Shown: positions 51,132-59,749, counted from the stretch's first letter. The stretch is DNA of 64,000 nucleotides from Corynebacterium sp. TAE3-ERU12 (GCF_019209905.1 NZ_JAHUTM010000003.1:248001-312000); one strand, 5' to 3'. A program made the numbers and translations. Notes: generated by a model not told the origin, from the sequence alone.

Positions 51132-51797
51132 CTAATTCCAGTTGATTTCGCAGGCCACGCCGGTGCCGTGGTGCGGGCAGTAGCCGCCGGGGTTTTTCTG
51201 TAGGTACTGCTGGTGATAGTCCTCAGCCAGGTAGAACTCGCCGGCTGGGGTGTCGGCCAGGGGCTTAATTTCGGTGGTCAGTTGGTCATAACCAGCGTCG
51301 GCAAGCCGTTCGGCGTAGGCCTCGGCGACGTGGCGGGCCAGGGCGGCGTCGTGCTCGTCTGTGGTGTAGATGGCGGAACGGTACTGCGTGCCGACGTCAT
51401 TGCCTTGGCGGTATCCCTGGGTCGGATCGTGGGCTTCGAGCGCGGCCTTGAGTACGTCGGTAAGCGTGGTGGTGTTGGTGTTGAAGATGACCTGGACGAT
51501 TTCGGTATGCCCGGTGCGGCCGGTGCATACCTCTCGGTAGGTGGGGTTGGGGCTAAAACCGCCGGCATAGCCGACGGCGGTGGATTCGACGCCGGGGAGG
51601 TTCCACATCAATTTTTCGGCACCCCAGAAGCAGCCCATGCCCAGCCAGACGCGGTTTTGGTCATCCTTCCAGGGTTCGGCGATAGGTGTGCCGAGCACGG
51701 TATGTGGTGCCGGCTCGGGCAGCACCGGGGCGCTACCGCCGCGCAGTGCAGTGTCGGCGGTGACCATCTGTGGCGTGTTTGTGAAGTTCCATCCCAT
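51132..51797 (-). CDS. msrA: Peptide-methionine (S)-S-oxide reductase
   Basis: A 221-residue repair enzyme reducing the S-epimer of methionine sulphoxide. The catalytic motif GMGCFWGAE is near residue 58, followed by VGYAGG and RTGHTEIVQV. The C-terminal part has EDYHQQYL and the glycine/Cys tail GYCPHHGTGVACEIN, which supplies recycling cysteines. Start ATG 51797 (MGWNFTNTP); a TTG lies 12 bases upstream. The neighbouring sodA also handles oxidative stress and reads away from it. Confidence 0.96.
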   Translation of the reverse strand: MGWNFTNTPQMVTADTALRGGSAPVLPEPAPHTVLGTPIAEPWKDDQNRVWLGMGCFWGAEKLMWNLPGVESTAVGYAGGFSPNPTYREVCTGRTGHTEIVQVIFNTNTTTLTDVLKAALEAHDPTQGYRQGNDVGTQYRSAIYTTDEHDAALARHVAEAYAERLADAGYDQLTTEIKPLADTPAGEFYLAEDYHQQYLQKNPGGYCPHHGTGVACEINWN

Positions 51798-51899
51798 GGG
51801 CCCATCCAACCGTGAATTGGCTCAGATAGCAGCTGTGCAGGGGTAGCACAGGGGTGAGGGCTATTTACCAACAATCTAGGCAATTACGTACATACATCC

Positions 51900-51927
51900 T
51901 TGCGTTATTAGTTGGGTTAGGTACCAT
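51900..51927 (+). promoter_or_regulatory. Possible sodA promoter
   Basis: TTGCGT at 51900-51905, a 16-base gap, and TACCAT at 51922-51927 resemble -35 and -10 boxes and would place transcription start about 30 bases before the sodA ATG. The match is moderate. Confidence 0.35.
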
Positions 51928-51966
51928 CGGCGTCTATCACGAAATAGATCTGCAGGAGGATCACCC

Positions 51967-52569
51967 ATGGCTATTTACGAACTTCCCGACCTGGATTACG
52001 ACTACGGTGCCCTGGAGCCTCATATCTCCGGCGAAATCATGGAGCTACACCACTCCAAGCACCACGCCAATTACGTCAAGGGCGCCAACACCGCTCTGGA
52101 TAAGCTGGCCGAGGCCCGCGATAACGGCACCGTCGGTGACATCGTTACCGCCACCTCGAAGGACCTCGCCTTCAACCTGGGTGGACACACCAACCACTCC
52201 ATCTTCTGGAAGAACCTCTCCCCGGAAGGCGGCGACAAGCCCACCGGTGAACTCGCTGCCGCCATTGACGACCAGTTCGGTTCCTTCGACAAGTTCGTCG
52301 CCCACTTCTCTGCTGCCGCCACCGGCCTGCAGGGCTCCGGCTGGGCCGTGCTTGGTTATGACCACATCGGCGGTCGCCTCGTTATCCAGCAGCTGACCGA
52401 CCAGCAGGGCAATATCTCCGTGAACCTGACCCCCCTGCTGATGCTGGATATGTGGGAGCACGCCTTCTACCTCCAGTACAAGAACGTCAAGGCCGACTAC
52501 GTCAAGGCCTTCTGGAACGTCGTCAACTGGGCCGACGTTGCCGAGCGTTTCGCTAAGGCCCGCGGCTAA
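51967..52569 (+). CDS. sodA: Superoxide dismutase (Mn/Fe)
   Basis: A 200-residue superoxide dismutase converting superoxide to oxygen and hydrogen peroxide. Metal ligands: His27 in LHHSKHH, a second His in NHSIFWKNL, and the C-terminal [13 protein letters not shown] (Asp and His). GG at the metal-pocket positions ([10 protein letters not shown]) and the family length fit the Mn form common in corynebacteria. Very strong ribosome site AGGAGG before the ATG and preferred codons imply high expression. No signal peptide, as with other actinobacterial SODs. Confidence 0.97.
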   Translation: MAIYELPDLDYDYGALEPHISGEIMELHHSKHHANYVKGANTALDKLAEARDNGTVGDIVTATSKDLAFNLGGHTNHSIFWKNLSPEGGDKPTGELAAAIDDQFGSFDKFVAHFSAAATGLQGSGWAVLGYDHIGGRLVIQQLTDQQGNISVNLTPLLMLDMWEHAFYLQYKNVKADYVKAFWNVVNWADVAERFAKARG

Positions 52570-52590
52570 AGCTTTTCGCTTTTCTCGGAT

Positions 52591-52628
52591 AACCCCGGCT
52601 GCCTGCTCATGCAGGCCGCCGGGGTTTT
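52591..52628 (+). terminator. sodA terminator
   Basis: A GC-rich hairpin (AACCCCGGC and GCCTGC paired with GCAGG and GCCGGGGTT) followed by a T tract, 22 bases after the sodA stop. Confidence 0.9.
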
Positions 52629-52696
52629 GCCGATCGGTGAAACTTCTTCGCGGATTTGGTAAATGAACCTCCGTGCGAGTCATTAGGCTGCCTGCC

Positions 52697-53560
52697 ATGC
52701 CGAATAATTCCGGAACTGTCCGCTTGAGCTGGGAGTGCATTGATGGCGCCCGCATCGCCGTGGTGACCCTGTCGCGCCCCGATAAGCTCAATGCCCTCAC
52801 ACTGACGATGCTGCGCCAGCTCAGCGATATCTCCCGCACCCTGAAACAAGACCGCGAGGTCCGGGCGGTCATTATCGAAGGCGACGGCCCCTCATTCTGT
52901 GCTGGTTTGGACTTCGGCAAAGCACTGTCTCACCCCACTGAGGCTTTCCGCGGCTTCATTCCCGGTTGGGACGGCGTCAATATTTTCCAGCGCGCCTGCT
53001 GGGGGTGGCGTCGAGTCCCGGTTCCCGTCATCGCCGCAGTCCAGGGGCACTGTTATGGCGGCGGTCTGCAAATCGCGCTCGGTGCCGATATCCGCGTCAC
53101 CGCTCCGGATGCGAAATGGTCCGTGCTGGAGGGCCGGTGGGGCATTATCCCGGATATGTCCGGGATGCGGCTGATAACCGACGCGGTTGGGCCGGGCCAG
53201 ACCACGTGGCTGGCCATGTCCGCGGAGGAAGTAAGCGGGGATCGCGCCGCTGAGATCGGTTTGGCAACGCACCGTGCCGAGGATGCAGATAGCGTGTCGG
53301 CCCGCGCCCGCGAGTTGGCTGTGCAGCTGGCGCAGCGCTCCCCGGATCAGCTTGCTGGGGTGAAGACGCTGATGCGCAATGCGCACCGCTCCCCGCTGGC
53401 GACCTTCCGTCAGGAGCGTCTGGTGCAGGTCGGCCTGCTGCTGCGGGAGAACACAGGCCGTGCGCAGCGGGCGACGCTGAATAAGGTCGCTCCGGTCTTT
53501 GCTCCGCGAGCTACCTGGTCGGCTCGACTGACCGGCCGGAAGAAGTCCGCGAAAAAGTAA
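52697..53560 (+). CDS. Enoyl-CoA hydratase/isomerase family protein
   Basis: A 287-residue crotonase-fold protein. The CoA/oxyanion motifs are IIEGDGPSFCAGLDFGKA and AVQGHCYGGGLQIALGADIRV; VLEGRWGIIPDMSG follows, where a catalytic Glu (LEGRWG) is plausible. Enoyl-CoA hydratase, isomerase or another crotonase reaction are all possible. Start ATG 52697 (MPNNSGTV); GTG 52673 is a longer option. It ends in a basic tail (GRKKSAKK). It stands alone between sodA and the DUF6474 gene. Confidence 0.88.
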   Translation: MPNNSGTVRLSWECIDGARIAVVTLSRPDKLNALTLTMLRQLSDISRTLKQDREVRAVIIEGDGPSFCAGLDFGKALSHPTEAFRGFIPGWDGVNIFQRACWGWRRVPVPVIAAVQGHCYGGGLQIALGADIRVTAPDAKWSVLEGRWGIIPDMSGMRLITDAVGPGQTTWLAMSAEEVSGDRAAEIGLATHRAEDADSVSARARELAVQLAQRSPDQLAGVKTLMRNAHRSPLATFRQERLVQVGLLLRENTGRAQRATLNKVAPVFAPRATWSARLTGRKKSAKK

Positions 53561-53703
53561 TTCCGGGGCATAATTGGCTCCATGCACGGTGATCGTTGAC
53601 GAGCACGGCTTACAGCTGGGGCGTTTGGCGGTTACCCTTAGTAACGAAATCTGCGCAAGTACGTGCGCGGGCTACTCACAGAGATGACCAGAACAGGATT
53701 TCC

Positions 53704-54456
53704 ATGAGCTTCTTGGGCGATATCCGCGACCGTCGGCGAGAGAATAAGCGAGTGCTGTCGGAGGTGCGCACGAAGGCTAAGGCTGAGGCGAAGCACACCG
53801 CAAAGCTGGTGCGTGAGGCTTATAAGGATGAGCAGAAGGCTCGTCGGCGCCGCGTGAAGGCCGAGGAAAAGGCCAACGTGCGTGTGGCCAAGGCTGAGTC
53901 CAAGCGCGATAAGAAGGCTCTGAAGAAGCTTGACAAGCTGCAGAAGAAGCAGCACAAGCAGGATCAGAAGGCCGTGAAGGCCAAGCGTAAGCACCAGACC
54001 AAGATGGCTGAGAAGGCCCTGGAGCACCAGAAGAAGGCCCAGTTCAGCCCGACTAAGGCTCGCGGCTGGGCGATGGCGACCCGCACTCTGGTTCCGGTTG
54101 CCGCTCCGCTGTTCTACCTCGGTGCTACCTGGGTGCAAAACCGTGGCCAGGCCCACCAGGCCCAGCGTGTTGGTGTTTCTGCTGAAGAGGCCGCTCGTTT
54201 CGGTGGTCATGGTGCTGCGCTGTTGGCGCGTGCCGACGCTGTGCGCAAGTCCATTGAGCGTTTGCGGAAGTCGTCGGTCTCTAATGCCAGTGGTTTCGCC
54301 AATGATGCTGAGGACCGGGTGGGCGTGATTGAGGACGCTATCCGCAATGCGGACCACATGCCGCCGCGTCAGCGTGAGCGCGCTCATGACGCGATCCGCC
54401 GTGAGCTTGATGGCATCGATGCCGAGATCCTCGCCAAGTTGGGTATTCGCCCCTAA
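53704..54456 (+). CDS. DUF6474-like lysine-rich coiled-coil protein
   Basis: A 250-residue protein. Residues 1-125 are an extremely Lys/Arg/Ala/Glu-rich helix (RRRENKR, KAKAEAKHTAKL, KKLDKLQKKQHKQDQKAVK) predicted to be a long charged coiled coil. A hydrophobic segment (TRTLVPVAAPLFYLGATWV, about residues 120-140) follows, then a polar helical domain with many Ala/Arg pairs. This resembles actinobacterial DUF6474. Start ATG 53704 (MSFLGDIRDR); the frame to 53596 is leader. Codon use is strongly biased to preferred codons. Function unknown; it could bind nucleic acid or the inner membrane surface. Confidence 0.8.
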   Translation: MSFLGDIRDRRRENKRVLSEVRTKAKAEAKHTAKLVREAYKDEQKARRRRVKAEEKANVRVAKAESKRDKKALKKLDKLQKKQHKQDQKAVKAKRKHQTKMAEKALEHQKKAQFSPTKARGWAMATRTLVPVAAPLFYLGATWVQNRGQAHQAQRVGVSAEEAARFGGHGAALLARADAVRKSIERLRKSSVSNASGFANDAEDRVGVIEDAIRNADHMPPRQRERAHDAIRRELDGIDAEILAKLGIRP

Positions 54457-54513
54457 CGTCGGCCACGTCGGGAGACCGACCGCACCGCCTGGGGAGCACC
54501 CCTGGGCGGGCCC

Positions 54514-54545
54514 AGGCACCTCGTTGATCCGAGGTGCCTTTTCGC
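54514..54545 (+). terminator. Terminator after the DUF6474 gene
   Basis: Perfect stem AGGCACCTCG with its complement around a six-base loop and a short T-rich tail. Confidence 0.85.
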
Positions 54546-54654
54546 TAACCGGAAGGTTAGCGGCACATGAATTCCCGGCTAACTCACCCCCGGAACGGCT
54601 TTACGAGTTTTGTTCCGAGTTGTTCTAATTCAATACAACAGGTGCAATATCTTC

Positions 54655-56400
54655 GTGACTATCGAAGATCTCCAGCCCAGCCCTGCCCATAGTCGGTCTG
54701 CCGCAGCCCCCGGCACCGGACTCACCCGAACCACAACGTCACGGCGCAATGTCTTACGCGTCGGCGGTGCCGCCGGCATCGCGGGACTTATCCCGGTTTC
54801 TGTCCTTAGCCCCGCCGCAGCGACCACGCCGGATTCTGCCGGCAATGCCGACACCACCGGAGACCACCAGGTTTTCCAGCACGGTGTTGCCTCCGGAGAT
54901 CCGCTTCCCGACGCTGTCCTGATCTGGACCCGAGTCACCTCGCACGCCGACGACCGCCCCGGCGCGGGCGTCGGTAAGCCGGTGAACCTGGTCTGGCAGG
55001 TATCGTCCGACGATTCATTTAGCGACACCCTCGCCTCCGGCACCGTCACCTCCGACCCGGGTGCCGACAACACCGTCAAAATCGACGCCACCGGACTTCC
55101 CGCCGATACCTGGATGGCCTACCGCTTCGTCGTCGCCGACGGCCCCTACGCCGGCCAGGCGGTTATCGGATACACCCGCACCGCTCCGCCATTCGGCGCC
55201 GCCACGGATTATCTCGGCATTGCCTTGACCTCCTGCGCCAACTGGGAGGCCGGCTATTTCAGCGCCTACCGCGATATGGCCGATGACCCCGATATCGACC
55301 TGGTGATGTGCGTCGGCGACTATATCTACGAGTACGGCACCGAGGAATACGCCGGAAAGCTTGGCCCCATTCGGGTCCACCAGCCCACGCACGAAATTAT
55401 TTCCCTGGCCGACTACCGCCTGCGCTACGGCACCTACCGCACTGACCCGGACCTGCAGGCAGCCCATGCCGCTAAGCCGTGGGCAGTGACCTGGGATGAC
55501 CACGAGGTCGCCAATGATGACTGGGCTATGGGCGCGGAAAACCACTCCCCAGAAACCGAGGGCGACTATATCCAGCGCCGCAACGCCGCTTTGCAGGCTT
55601 ATCTGGAATGGATGCCGGTGCGCGCCACCGCGCTGAAAGACGGCGGACACCTCTACCGGACCCTGAACTTCGGCAATCTGGCGGAGATCGTCATGTTGGA
55701 CCTGCGTTCCTACCGCGATCAGGCCCCGGAGTTTAAAAATATCGGCGATACCGACGATGAGAGCCGCACCATGCTTGGCTCTGAGCAGTTCAGCTACCTC
55801 GCCAACCGGTGGACCACCTCGGATGCGCAGTGGAATTTGGTCGGCAATTCGGTGATGTTCACCCCGGTACTCATTCCGCCGATGGACCCAGAGGTCACCG
55901 GTGCGGTCACAGAACTGCTGGGACTTCCCGAGCAGGGCGTTCCCTATAACCTCGACCAGTGGGACGGCTACGCCGCTGAGCGCCGCCGGGTCATCAATCT
56001 GATGGCGGACAAGGGCCTGGACAACGTCATCTTCCTCACCGGTGATATCCACTCCTCCTGGGCCTGCGATGTGCCCATCCAGCCGGCGACGTACCCGGCT
56101 TCTGGGGTGGCTGCTGCAGAGTTCGTGTGCACCTCCGTTTCGGCGCCGAATATTGACGACATCGTCAAACTCCCGCAGCGCAATCCGATTAGCCTGGCGG
56201 CTGAGGCCGGCTTGGGTGGGGCGAACCGACATTGCCGGTGGATTGAATTCGATCACCACGGCTACGCCAAGATCACCGTAACCCCGGATGAGGTCCGTGC
56301 GGATTACCGTCTTGTGGAAGACAAGGCACTACAGAATCAGCCGCTCTACACAGCTGCGAGCTATGTGAAGCACCGTGGTGAAAACGTTCGGATGATCTAA
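54655..56400 (+). CDS. Alkaline phosphatase D (PhoD)-like phosphodiesterase, Tat-exported
   Basis: A 581-residue PhoD-type metallophosphoesterase. The Tat signal is TSRRNVLRVGG (Arg30, Arg31) plus the core AAGIAGLIPVSVLSP, cleaving near AAATTP. An N-terminal Ig-like domain (ASGDPLPDAVLIWTRV) precedes the catalytic domain: SCANWEAGYFSAYRDMA, VCVGDYIYEYG, VTWDDHEVANDD and FLTGDIHSSWACD bind the Ca/Fe cluster. PhoD releases phosphate from phosphodiesters and teichoic-type substrates outside the cell and is often induced by phosphate starvation. Start GTG 54655; the frame extends to 54610 but begins in AT-rich leader. Confidence 0.92.
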   Translation: MTIEDLQPSPAHSRSAAAPGTGLTRTTTSRRNVLRVGGAAGIAGLIPVSVLSPAAATTPDSAGNADTTGDHQVFQHGVASGDPLPDAVLIWTRVTSHADDRPGAGVGKPVNLVWQVSSDDSFSDTLASGTVTSDPGADNTVKIDATGLPADTWMAYRFVVADGPYAGQAVIGYTRTAPPFGAATDYLGIALTSCANWEAGYFSAYRDMADDPDIDLVMCVGDYIYEYGTEEYAGKLGPIRVHQPTHEIISLADYRLRYGTYRTDPDLQAAHAAKPWAVTWDDHEVANDDWAMGAENHSPETEGDYIQRRNAALQAYLEWMPVRATALKDGGHLYRTLNFGNLAEIVMLDLRSYRDQAPEFKNIGDTDDESRTMLGSEQFSYLANRWTTSDAQWNLVGNSVMFTPVLIPPMDPEVTGAVTELLGLPEQGVPYNLDQWDGYAAERRRVINLMADKGLDNVIFLTGDIHSSWACDVPIQPATYPASGVAAAEFVCTSVSAPNIDDIVKLPQRNPISLAAEAGLGGANRHCRWIEFDHHGYAKITVTPDEVRADYRLVEDKALQNQPLYTAASYVKHRGENVRMI

Positions 56401-56425
56401 CTGTTCATCGCGCTGTCCACGCTGC

Positions 56426-56462
56426 CCCCCGACACATACCCCGGTGTCGGGGGTACTTTTAC
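56426..56462 (+). terminator. Terminator after the phoD-like gene
   Basis: Perfect ten-base stem CCCCCGACAC with its complement, eight-base loop, and a tail with four T, 25 bases after the stop. Confidence 0.85.
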
Positions 56463-56816
56463 CCCCGATGACATAAGTAAAACGCATGCACGTCGACCTA
56501 TGCGGCTGTGTGCAGGTAGTTCCACATGGGTTATCGGCATCGCTTCTCATTGCCCCACAGCACTACCGTTGCACAGGCCCCGACAAGACATAAAGCCGCT
56601 GTTCACAACGGTGCGGGAAAAACCTAAGGGTCATCGGGGCCGTGCCCGGCCCCCGCTAAGCATTGGCGTAGATTCTACGCTTATTACAAAAGCTATTTCT
56701 GAACCTCATTTCCAAATGAATACAATACTGGCGCCACAAAAATTGGTCCCAAAATAGATTGGCACTATCAACTTATTTGCGAAACAATGGGCTACATACC
56801 GTCCGATCGACGCAGA

Positions 56817-56831
56817 GGGTTGTAACAACCC
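56817..56831. promoter_or_regulatory. Palindrome GGGTTGT-A-ACAACCC in the lsr2 leader
   Basis: Perfect seven-base arms around one central base, 47-61 bases before the lsr2-like start codon. The direct words CCGATCG flank it at both sides (about 56802 and 56832). An operator-like site or short hairpin; no regulator is known to me for it. Confidence 0.4.
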
Positions 56832-56877
56832 ACCGATCGCGCACGATTAGCACTACGAAAGGCTTACGGAGGTAGAC

Positions 56878-57225
56878 ATGGCACGCAAGGAAATCATTCG
56901 CTATATCGACGATATCGATGGCTCGACGCTCGACGATGATCAGCGCAAGGTCGTCCGATTCGGCTTCAATAATCAGGACTATGTTCTCGACCTTTCCCCG
57001 GCAAATGCCGCTAAGTTCGAGGAAGTTCTCAAGCCCTATGTGGAGGCCGCCACTCCGGTCGACCCGCAGCCCAAGCAGCGCCGGGGCAGCAAGTCCAATA
57101 ACGCCACCCGCACCCGCAACCGGATTATCCGCCAGTGGGCCAAGAATAATGGCTTCGACGTTGCTGACCGTGGTGCCCTGTCCAAGAGCATCATCGAAAA
57201 GTACGAAGCTTCGCACCGGAGCTAA
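56878..57225 (+). CDS. Lsr2-like nucleoid-associated protein
   Basis: A 115-residue xenogeneic-silencing-type protein. N-terminal oligomerisation domain: MARKEIIRYIDDIDGSTLDDD and VRFGFNNQDYVLDLSPANA, with the acidic D/E and hydrophobic pairs of Lsr2. A Ser/Lys/Arg linker follows (QRRGSKSNNATR), then the DNA-binding helix-turn-helix IIRQWAKNNGFDVADRG. The minor-groove motif, normally RGR, reads RGA here. C. glutamicum CgpS is the relative, silencing AT-rich phage DNA. Strong ribosome site ACGGAGG before ATG 56878. Confidence 0.94.
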   Translation: MARKEIIRYIDDIDGSTLDDDQRKVVRFGFNNQDYVLDLSPANAAKFEEVLKPYVEAATPVDPQPKQRRGSKSNNATRTRNRIIRQWAKNNGFDVADRGALSKSIIEKYEASHRS

Positions 57226-57335
57226 TAACGTCACTTAGCGCGCCTAGACACCCCAGGCACACCATGCTGTAAGGCATCAGTTATGGCCAGGGGTGTCTGT
57301 GGCGCGTTTCGGCTTTTTCGGCAAGGATATAGGCA

Positions 57336-58505
57336 ATGGGCATCGTGACGTTCGCGCTGAAGATTGTGTTCTTCCCGCTGATCCTCATTGGCACCATCTT
57401 TGCCTACCCGGTGTCACTTCTGCTGCGAATGTGGCACTGGTTCTTTTCCGATATCGCACATCTCGATGCCTCTACTGCGTGGATTCTGTCGATTCTGTGC
57501 CTTGTCGCGATGGTCCGAATAGCACTATTGCCGTTGGCATACCGGGCGTACTCCTCAGGCCGGAAAATGGTTCTGCTACGCCCGAAAGTGCGCGCCCTGC
57601 TACGGCGCTACCAGTACTACGGGGACCCGGACGCCCCCAAATACCTGAAATGGGCCCGGGAGGATTTACAGCGCGAGTCCGGTGTCAATGCCCGTATGGG
57701 CTGCTTGATGCCACTGATTCAGCTGCCGATTCTGCTCGGCCTGTATCGGCTTATCCGTATGATGTCGCGTGCCCCAGCCAATGGTGAGGCACCGCATTCA
57801 GTGGCTTTCCTGCCCGCCGATCAAGTAGCGGAATTCATTTACTCCGATTTGTGGGGTGTCCCGCTATCGACGTATATCTCGATGCCAACTGAGGTGTTGG
57901 CCCGGTTCGATATTTCTCGCGACGAGGTCAAGGCGCTTGCTGTGCCCATGATTCTCATTGCCACGGTGCTTACCACCAGCAACCTTATCTACAGCCAGAT
58001 TCGGTCACGCCAGACCCTAGACCGGGAATCAGCGTTTTCGCGTCGTCTTTTTGCCAGCGTCACCGGCCTGGCTGTTGTTGGCGCGCTGTTTCCTTTAATC
58101 TTCGGTTTCTTCGGCCCTGCGTCGATTGCGGTGACAATGTACTGGGTCACCAACAATATGTGGACCACTATCCAGGCAATCCTGCTGACCATTCTGGTAG
58201 ACCGGCGGATGCCGTTGACCGACGAGTTCCGGGACTATAGCCGCAAGGTCAGAGCCGAGCGTAAGGCGCTGCGTCGCGCGCGCCGCGATGTCCGGGCAGC
58301 GGCGCGGGCCAATGAACTTGTTCGACTGCGTAAGGTCGCCCGAATGCGCGCCACAGTGGTGCGGATGCGGCCTAGCGAACAAGGCGAATTACCAACTCAT
58401 GAGCCCACTGGGGTGCTGTTAACGGTGCAATGGCCACCGCAGGTGCCTAGTGGTCGGAGTACAGCAAGTCCCGGGCAAGGTCCCGGGCGGTCTGCAAGGC
58501 GGTAA
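57336..58505 (+). CDS. YidC/Oxa1-family membrane protein insertase, second paralogue
   Basis: A 389-residue YidC/Oxa1-type protein, which inserts proteins into the inner membrane. Five hydrophobic segments: about 5-28, 47-68, 128-147 (MGCLMPLIQLPILLGLYRL), 205-220, and 240-290. The typical positively charged cytoplasmic loop holds RKMVLLRPKVRALLRRY, and GCLMPLIQLPIL and FGPASIAVTMYWVTNNMWT are family hallmarks. A basic C-terminal tail of about 100 residues (KVRAERKALRRARRDVR) may contact ribosomes. It is not beside rpmH/rnpA, so it is probably a second copy. Its last 59 bases overlap the converging TetR gene. Confidence 0.85.
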   Translation: MGIVTFALKIVFFPLILIGTIFAYPVSLLLRMWHWFFSDIAHLDASTAWILSILCLVAMVRIALLPLAYRAYSSGRKMVLLRPKVRALLRRYQYYGDPDAPKYLKWAREDLQRESGVNARMGCLMPLIQLPILLGLYRLIRMMSRAPANGEAPHSVAFLPADQVAEFIYSDLWGVPLSTYISMPTEVLARFDISRDEVKALAVPMILIATVLTTSNLIYSQIRSRQTLDRESAFSRRLFASVTGLAVVGALFPLIFGFFGPASIAVTMYWVTNNMWTTIQAILLTILVDRRMPLTDEFRDYSRKVRAERKALRRARRDVRAAARANELVRLRKVARMRATVVRMRPSEQGELPTHEPTGVLLTVQWPPQVPSGRSTASPGQGPGRSARR

Positions 58506-59073
58506 GGTCACCGGACATTTTCGCCCCGGCGAGGCCACCGTCGAGGAAGACCATCAGCATATTGGCATGCAGTGATGGGGTAGGACAGGCACGTTCGGTC
58601 AGCAAGTCTCGGATGGTGCTGCTGACCCAGTCGCGATGTTTGGTGACGGTATTGCGGATCTCTCGTTCGGAATCTGTCTCCGGCAAGGGATATTCGCTGG
58701 CGGCGTTTTGGAAATGCGAGCCGCGGAAACCAATTTCGGGTTGCTCGGCGATACAGACATCGAAGAAGGCCAGGATGCGTTCTTCGGCGGTGTCTACGGA
58801 TTCAGCGCGGGCGGTCCATGCGGCTCGCCACTGCTCATCGAGGCGCTCTAGGTAGGCGATGACGAGGTTGTCTTTAGAGCCGAAGAGGGAATAGAGACTG
58901 GCTTTGGCGACGTCGGCTTCGCGCAGGATGCGGTCGATGCCGATGACTCGGATGCCTTCGGTGGTGAACAGCCGGGTTGCGCCATCCAAGAGGCGTTCCC
59001 GAGGGCTGGGGCGATCTCGCCGGGCGCCTCGGGTGCCCTTGCCGCGTGTAGACCCAGCCACCGTGAAGACCAT
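58447..59073 (-). CDS. TetR-family transcriptional regulator
   Basis: A 208-residue repressor-type protein. After a basic 22-residue lead comes the helix-turn-helix: RERLLDGATRLFTTEGIRVIGIDRILREADVAKASLYSLFGSKDNLV, very close to the TetR consensus. The rest is the all-helical ligand domain. A ligand and targets cannot be told from sequence; the adjacent gap to the plus side holds no clear palindrome. It may control itself or the YidC-type gene it faces. Confidence 0.93.
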   Translation of the reverse strand: MVFTVAGSTRGKGTRGARRDRPSPRERLLDGATRLFTTEGIRVIGIDRILREADVAKASLYSLFGSKDNLVIAYLERLDEQWRAAWTARAESVDTAEERILAFFDVCIAEQPEIGFRGSHFQNAASEYPLPETDSEREIRNTVTKHRDWVSSTIRDLLTERACPTPSLHANMLMVFLDGGLAGAKMSGDLTALQTARDLARDLLYSDH

Positions 59074-59197
59074 CCCTTCCGCCTATCCGACATGTATCTC
59101 GTAGTCGGCTGTGTTGCCGTACCCGTAGAGGCTACAGTCTAGCCGGGCGCGCGCCTGCCTGCGTCCACGGCACGACAACCAGGCTGTTTTTTCATAG

Positions 59198-59240
59198 CAA
59201 AACCCCGCCGATCAGGTCCGAAGACTCTGATTGGCGGGGT
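59198..59240 (-). terminator. Terminator after the GlsB-type gene
   Basis: A stem of about 13 bases with a G-T pair (CCCCGCCGATCAG against CTGATTGGCGGGG) and a T-rich minus-strand tail, directly after the stop at 59258. Confidence 0.88.
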
Positions 59241-59257
59241 GTGCGCGAAGTAGTGTG

Positions 59258-59545
59258 TTACTTCTTGCCGGCGACCAGGCCGACGATCCACAGCAGGATG
59301 CAGGCGCCGAGGAGGCAGGTCAGGAAGGACCAGATCCAGCCACCGGAGCTGAGGCCAACCAGGGTCAGCAGCCAGCCACCGATGAAGCCACCGATGATGC
59401 CGACGACGATATTGAGCAGCAGGCCCATCTGAGCGTCGGTGCCCATGATCTTGGAACCGATCCAGCCGGCGAGACCGCCGATGATGATCCAGCCAAGGAA
59501 GCCGAGGGCCGGGGTGCCGGAGGCGGCGAGAATGAGAGTATCCAT
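59258..59545 (-). CDS. GlsB/YeaQ/YmgE-family small membrane protein
   Basis: A 95-residue protein with three hydrophobic segments (about residues 17-33, 42-62 and 70-92), the Gly-zipper motif GWIIIGGLAGWIGSKIMG, and GIIGGFIGGWLL. The family is linked to general stress responses in many bacteria, but its biochemical role is unknown. Ribosome site GAAAGGA before ATG 59545. It stands alone with its own terminator, next to the UspA gene, which also belongs to stress physiology. Confidence 0.88.
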   Translation of the reverse strand: MDTLILAASGTPALGFLGWIIIGGLAGWIGSKIMGTDAQMGLLLNIVVGIIGGFIGGWLLTLVGLSSGGWIWSFLTCLLGACILLWIVGLVAGKK

Positions 59546-59696
59546 TGTGAAGTCCTTTCGTTAAGCGCGGATTTCCAGGTTGCGGAAACCACGTCGTTTC
59601 TTGAGCCAGTATAGGGTGATTAGCGTTAACTCCGATAACGGGAGGCTAACGATTCGACAATCGCCCGGAAAATTTATCTGGCCGGTATATACACAA

Positions 59697-59728
59697 CGCG
59701 CCAGGGCGAAAAATTTCTCCCTGGCGCG
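59697..59728 (-). terminator. Inverted repeat, possible terminator of the UspA gene
   Basis: Perfect arms CGCGCCAGGG and CCCTGGCGCG around a 12-base loop, 22 bases after the UspA stop. The T run is better on the plus strand, so function is less sure. Confidence 0.5.
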
Positions 59729-59749
59729 GTGTTTTATTGCTTGCCGACG

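Larger units (their letters stand above)
56401..56877. other. 477-base gap between phoD-like gene and lsr2-like gene
   Basis: It holds the phoD-like terminator near its start, an AT-rich promoter-like tract around 56690-56770 (TACAAT at 56721), and a perfect palindrome at 56817-56831 in the likely lsr2 leader. One 85-codon frame (56500-56757) has no ribosome site or family likeness and is not called. Confidence 0.6.

Noticed and set aside
51905..51930. GGGTTAGGTACC before sodA as a DtxR/IdeR iron box
   Set aside because: Only one half-site resembles the TTAGGTTAG consensus, and the second arm is missing.
56500..56757. An 85-codon frame between the phoD-like and lsr2-like genes
   Set aside because: No ribosome site, mixed composition, no family likeness, and it runs through a promoter-like AT-rich tract.
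57246..57298. AGACACCCC/GGGGTGTCT pairing after the lsr2-like gene as a terminator
   Set aside because: The loop is about 35 bases and there is no T tract.
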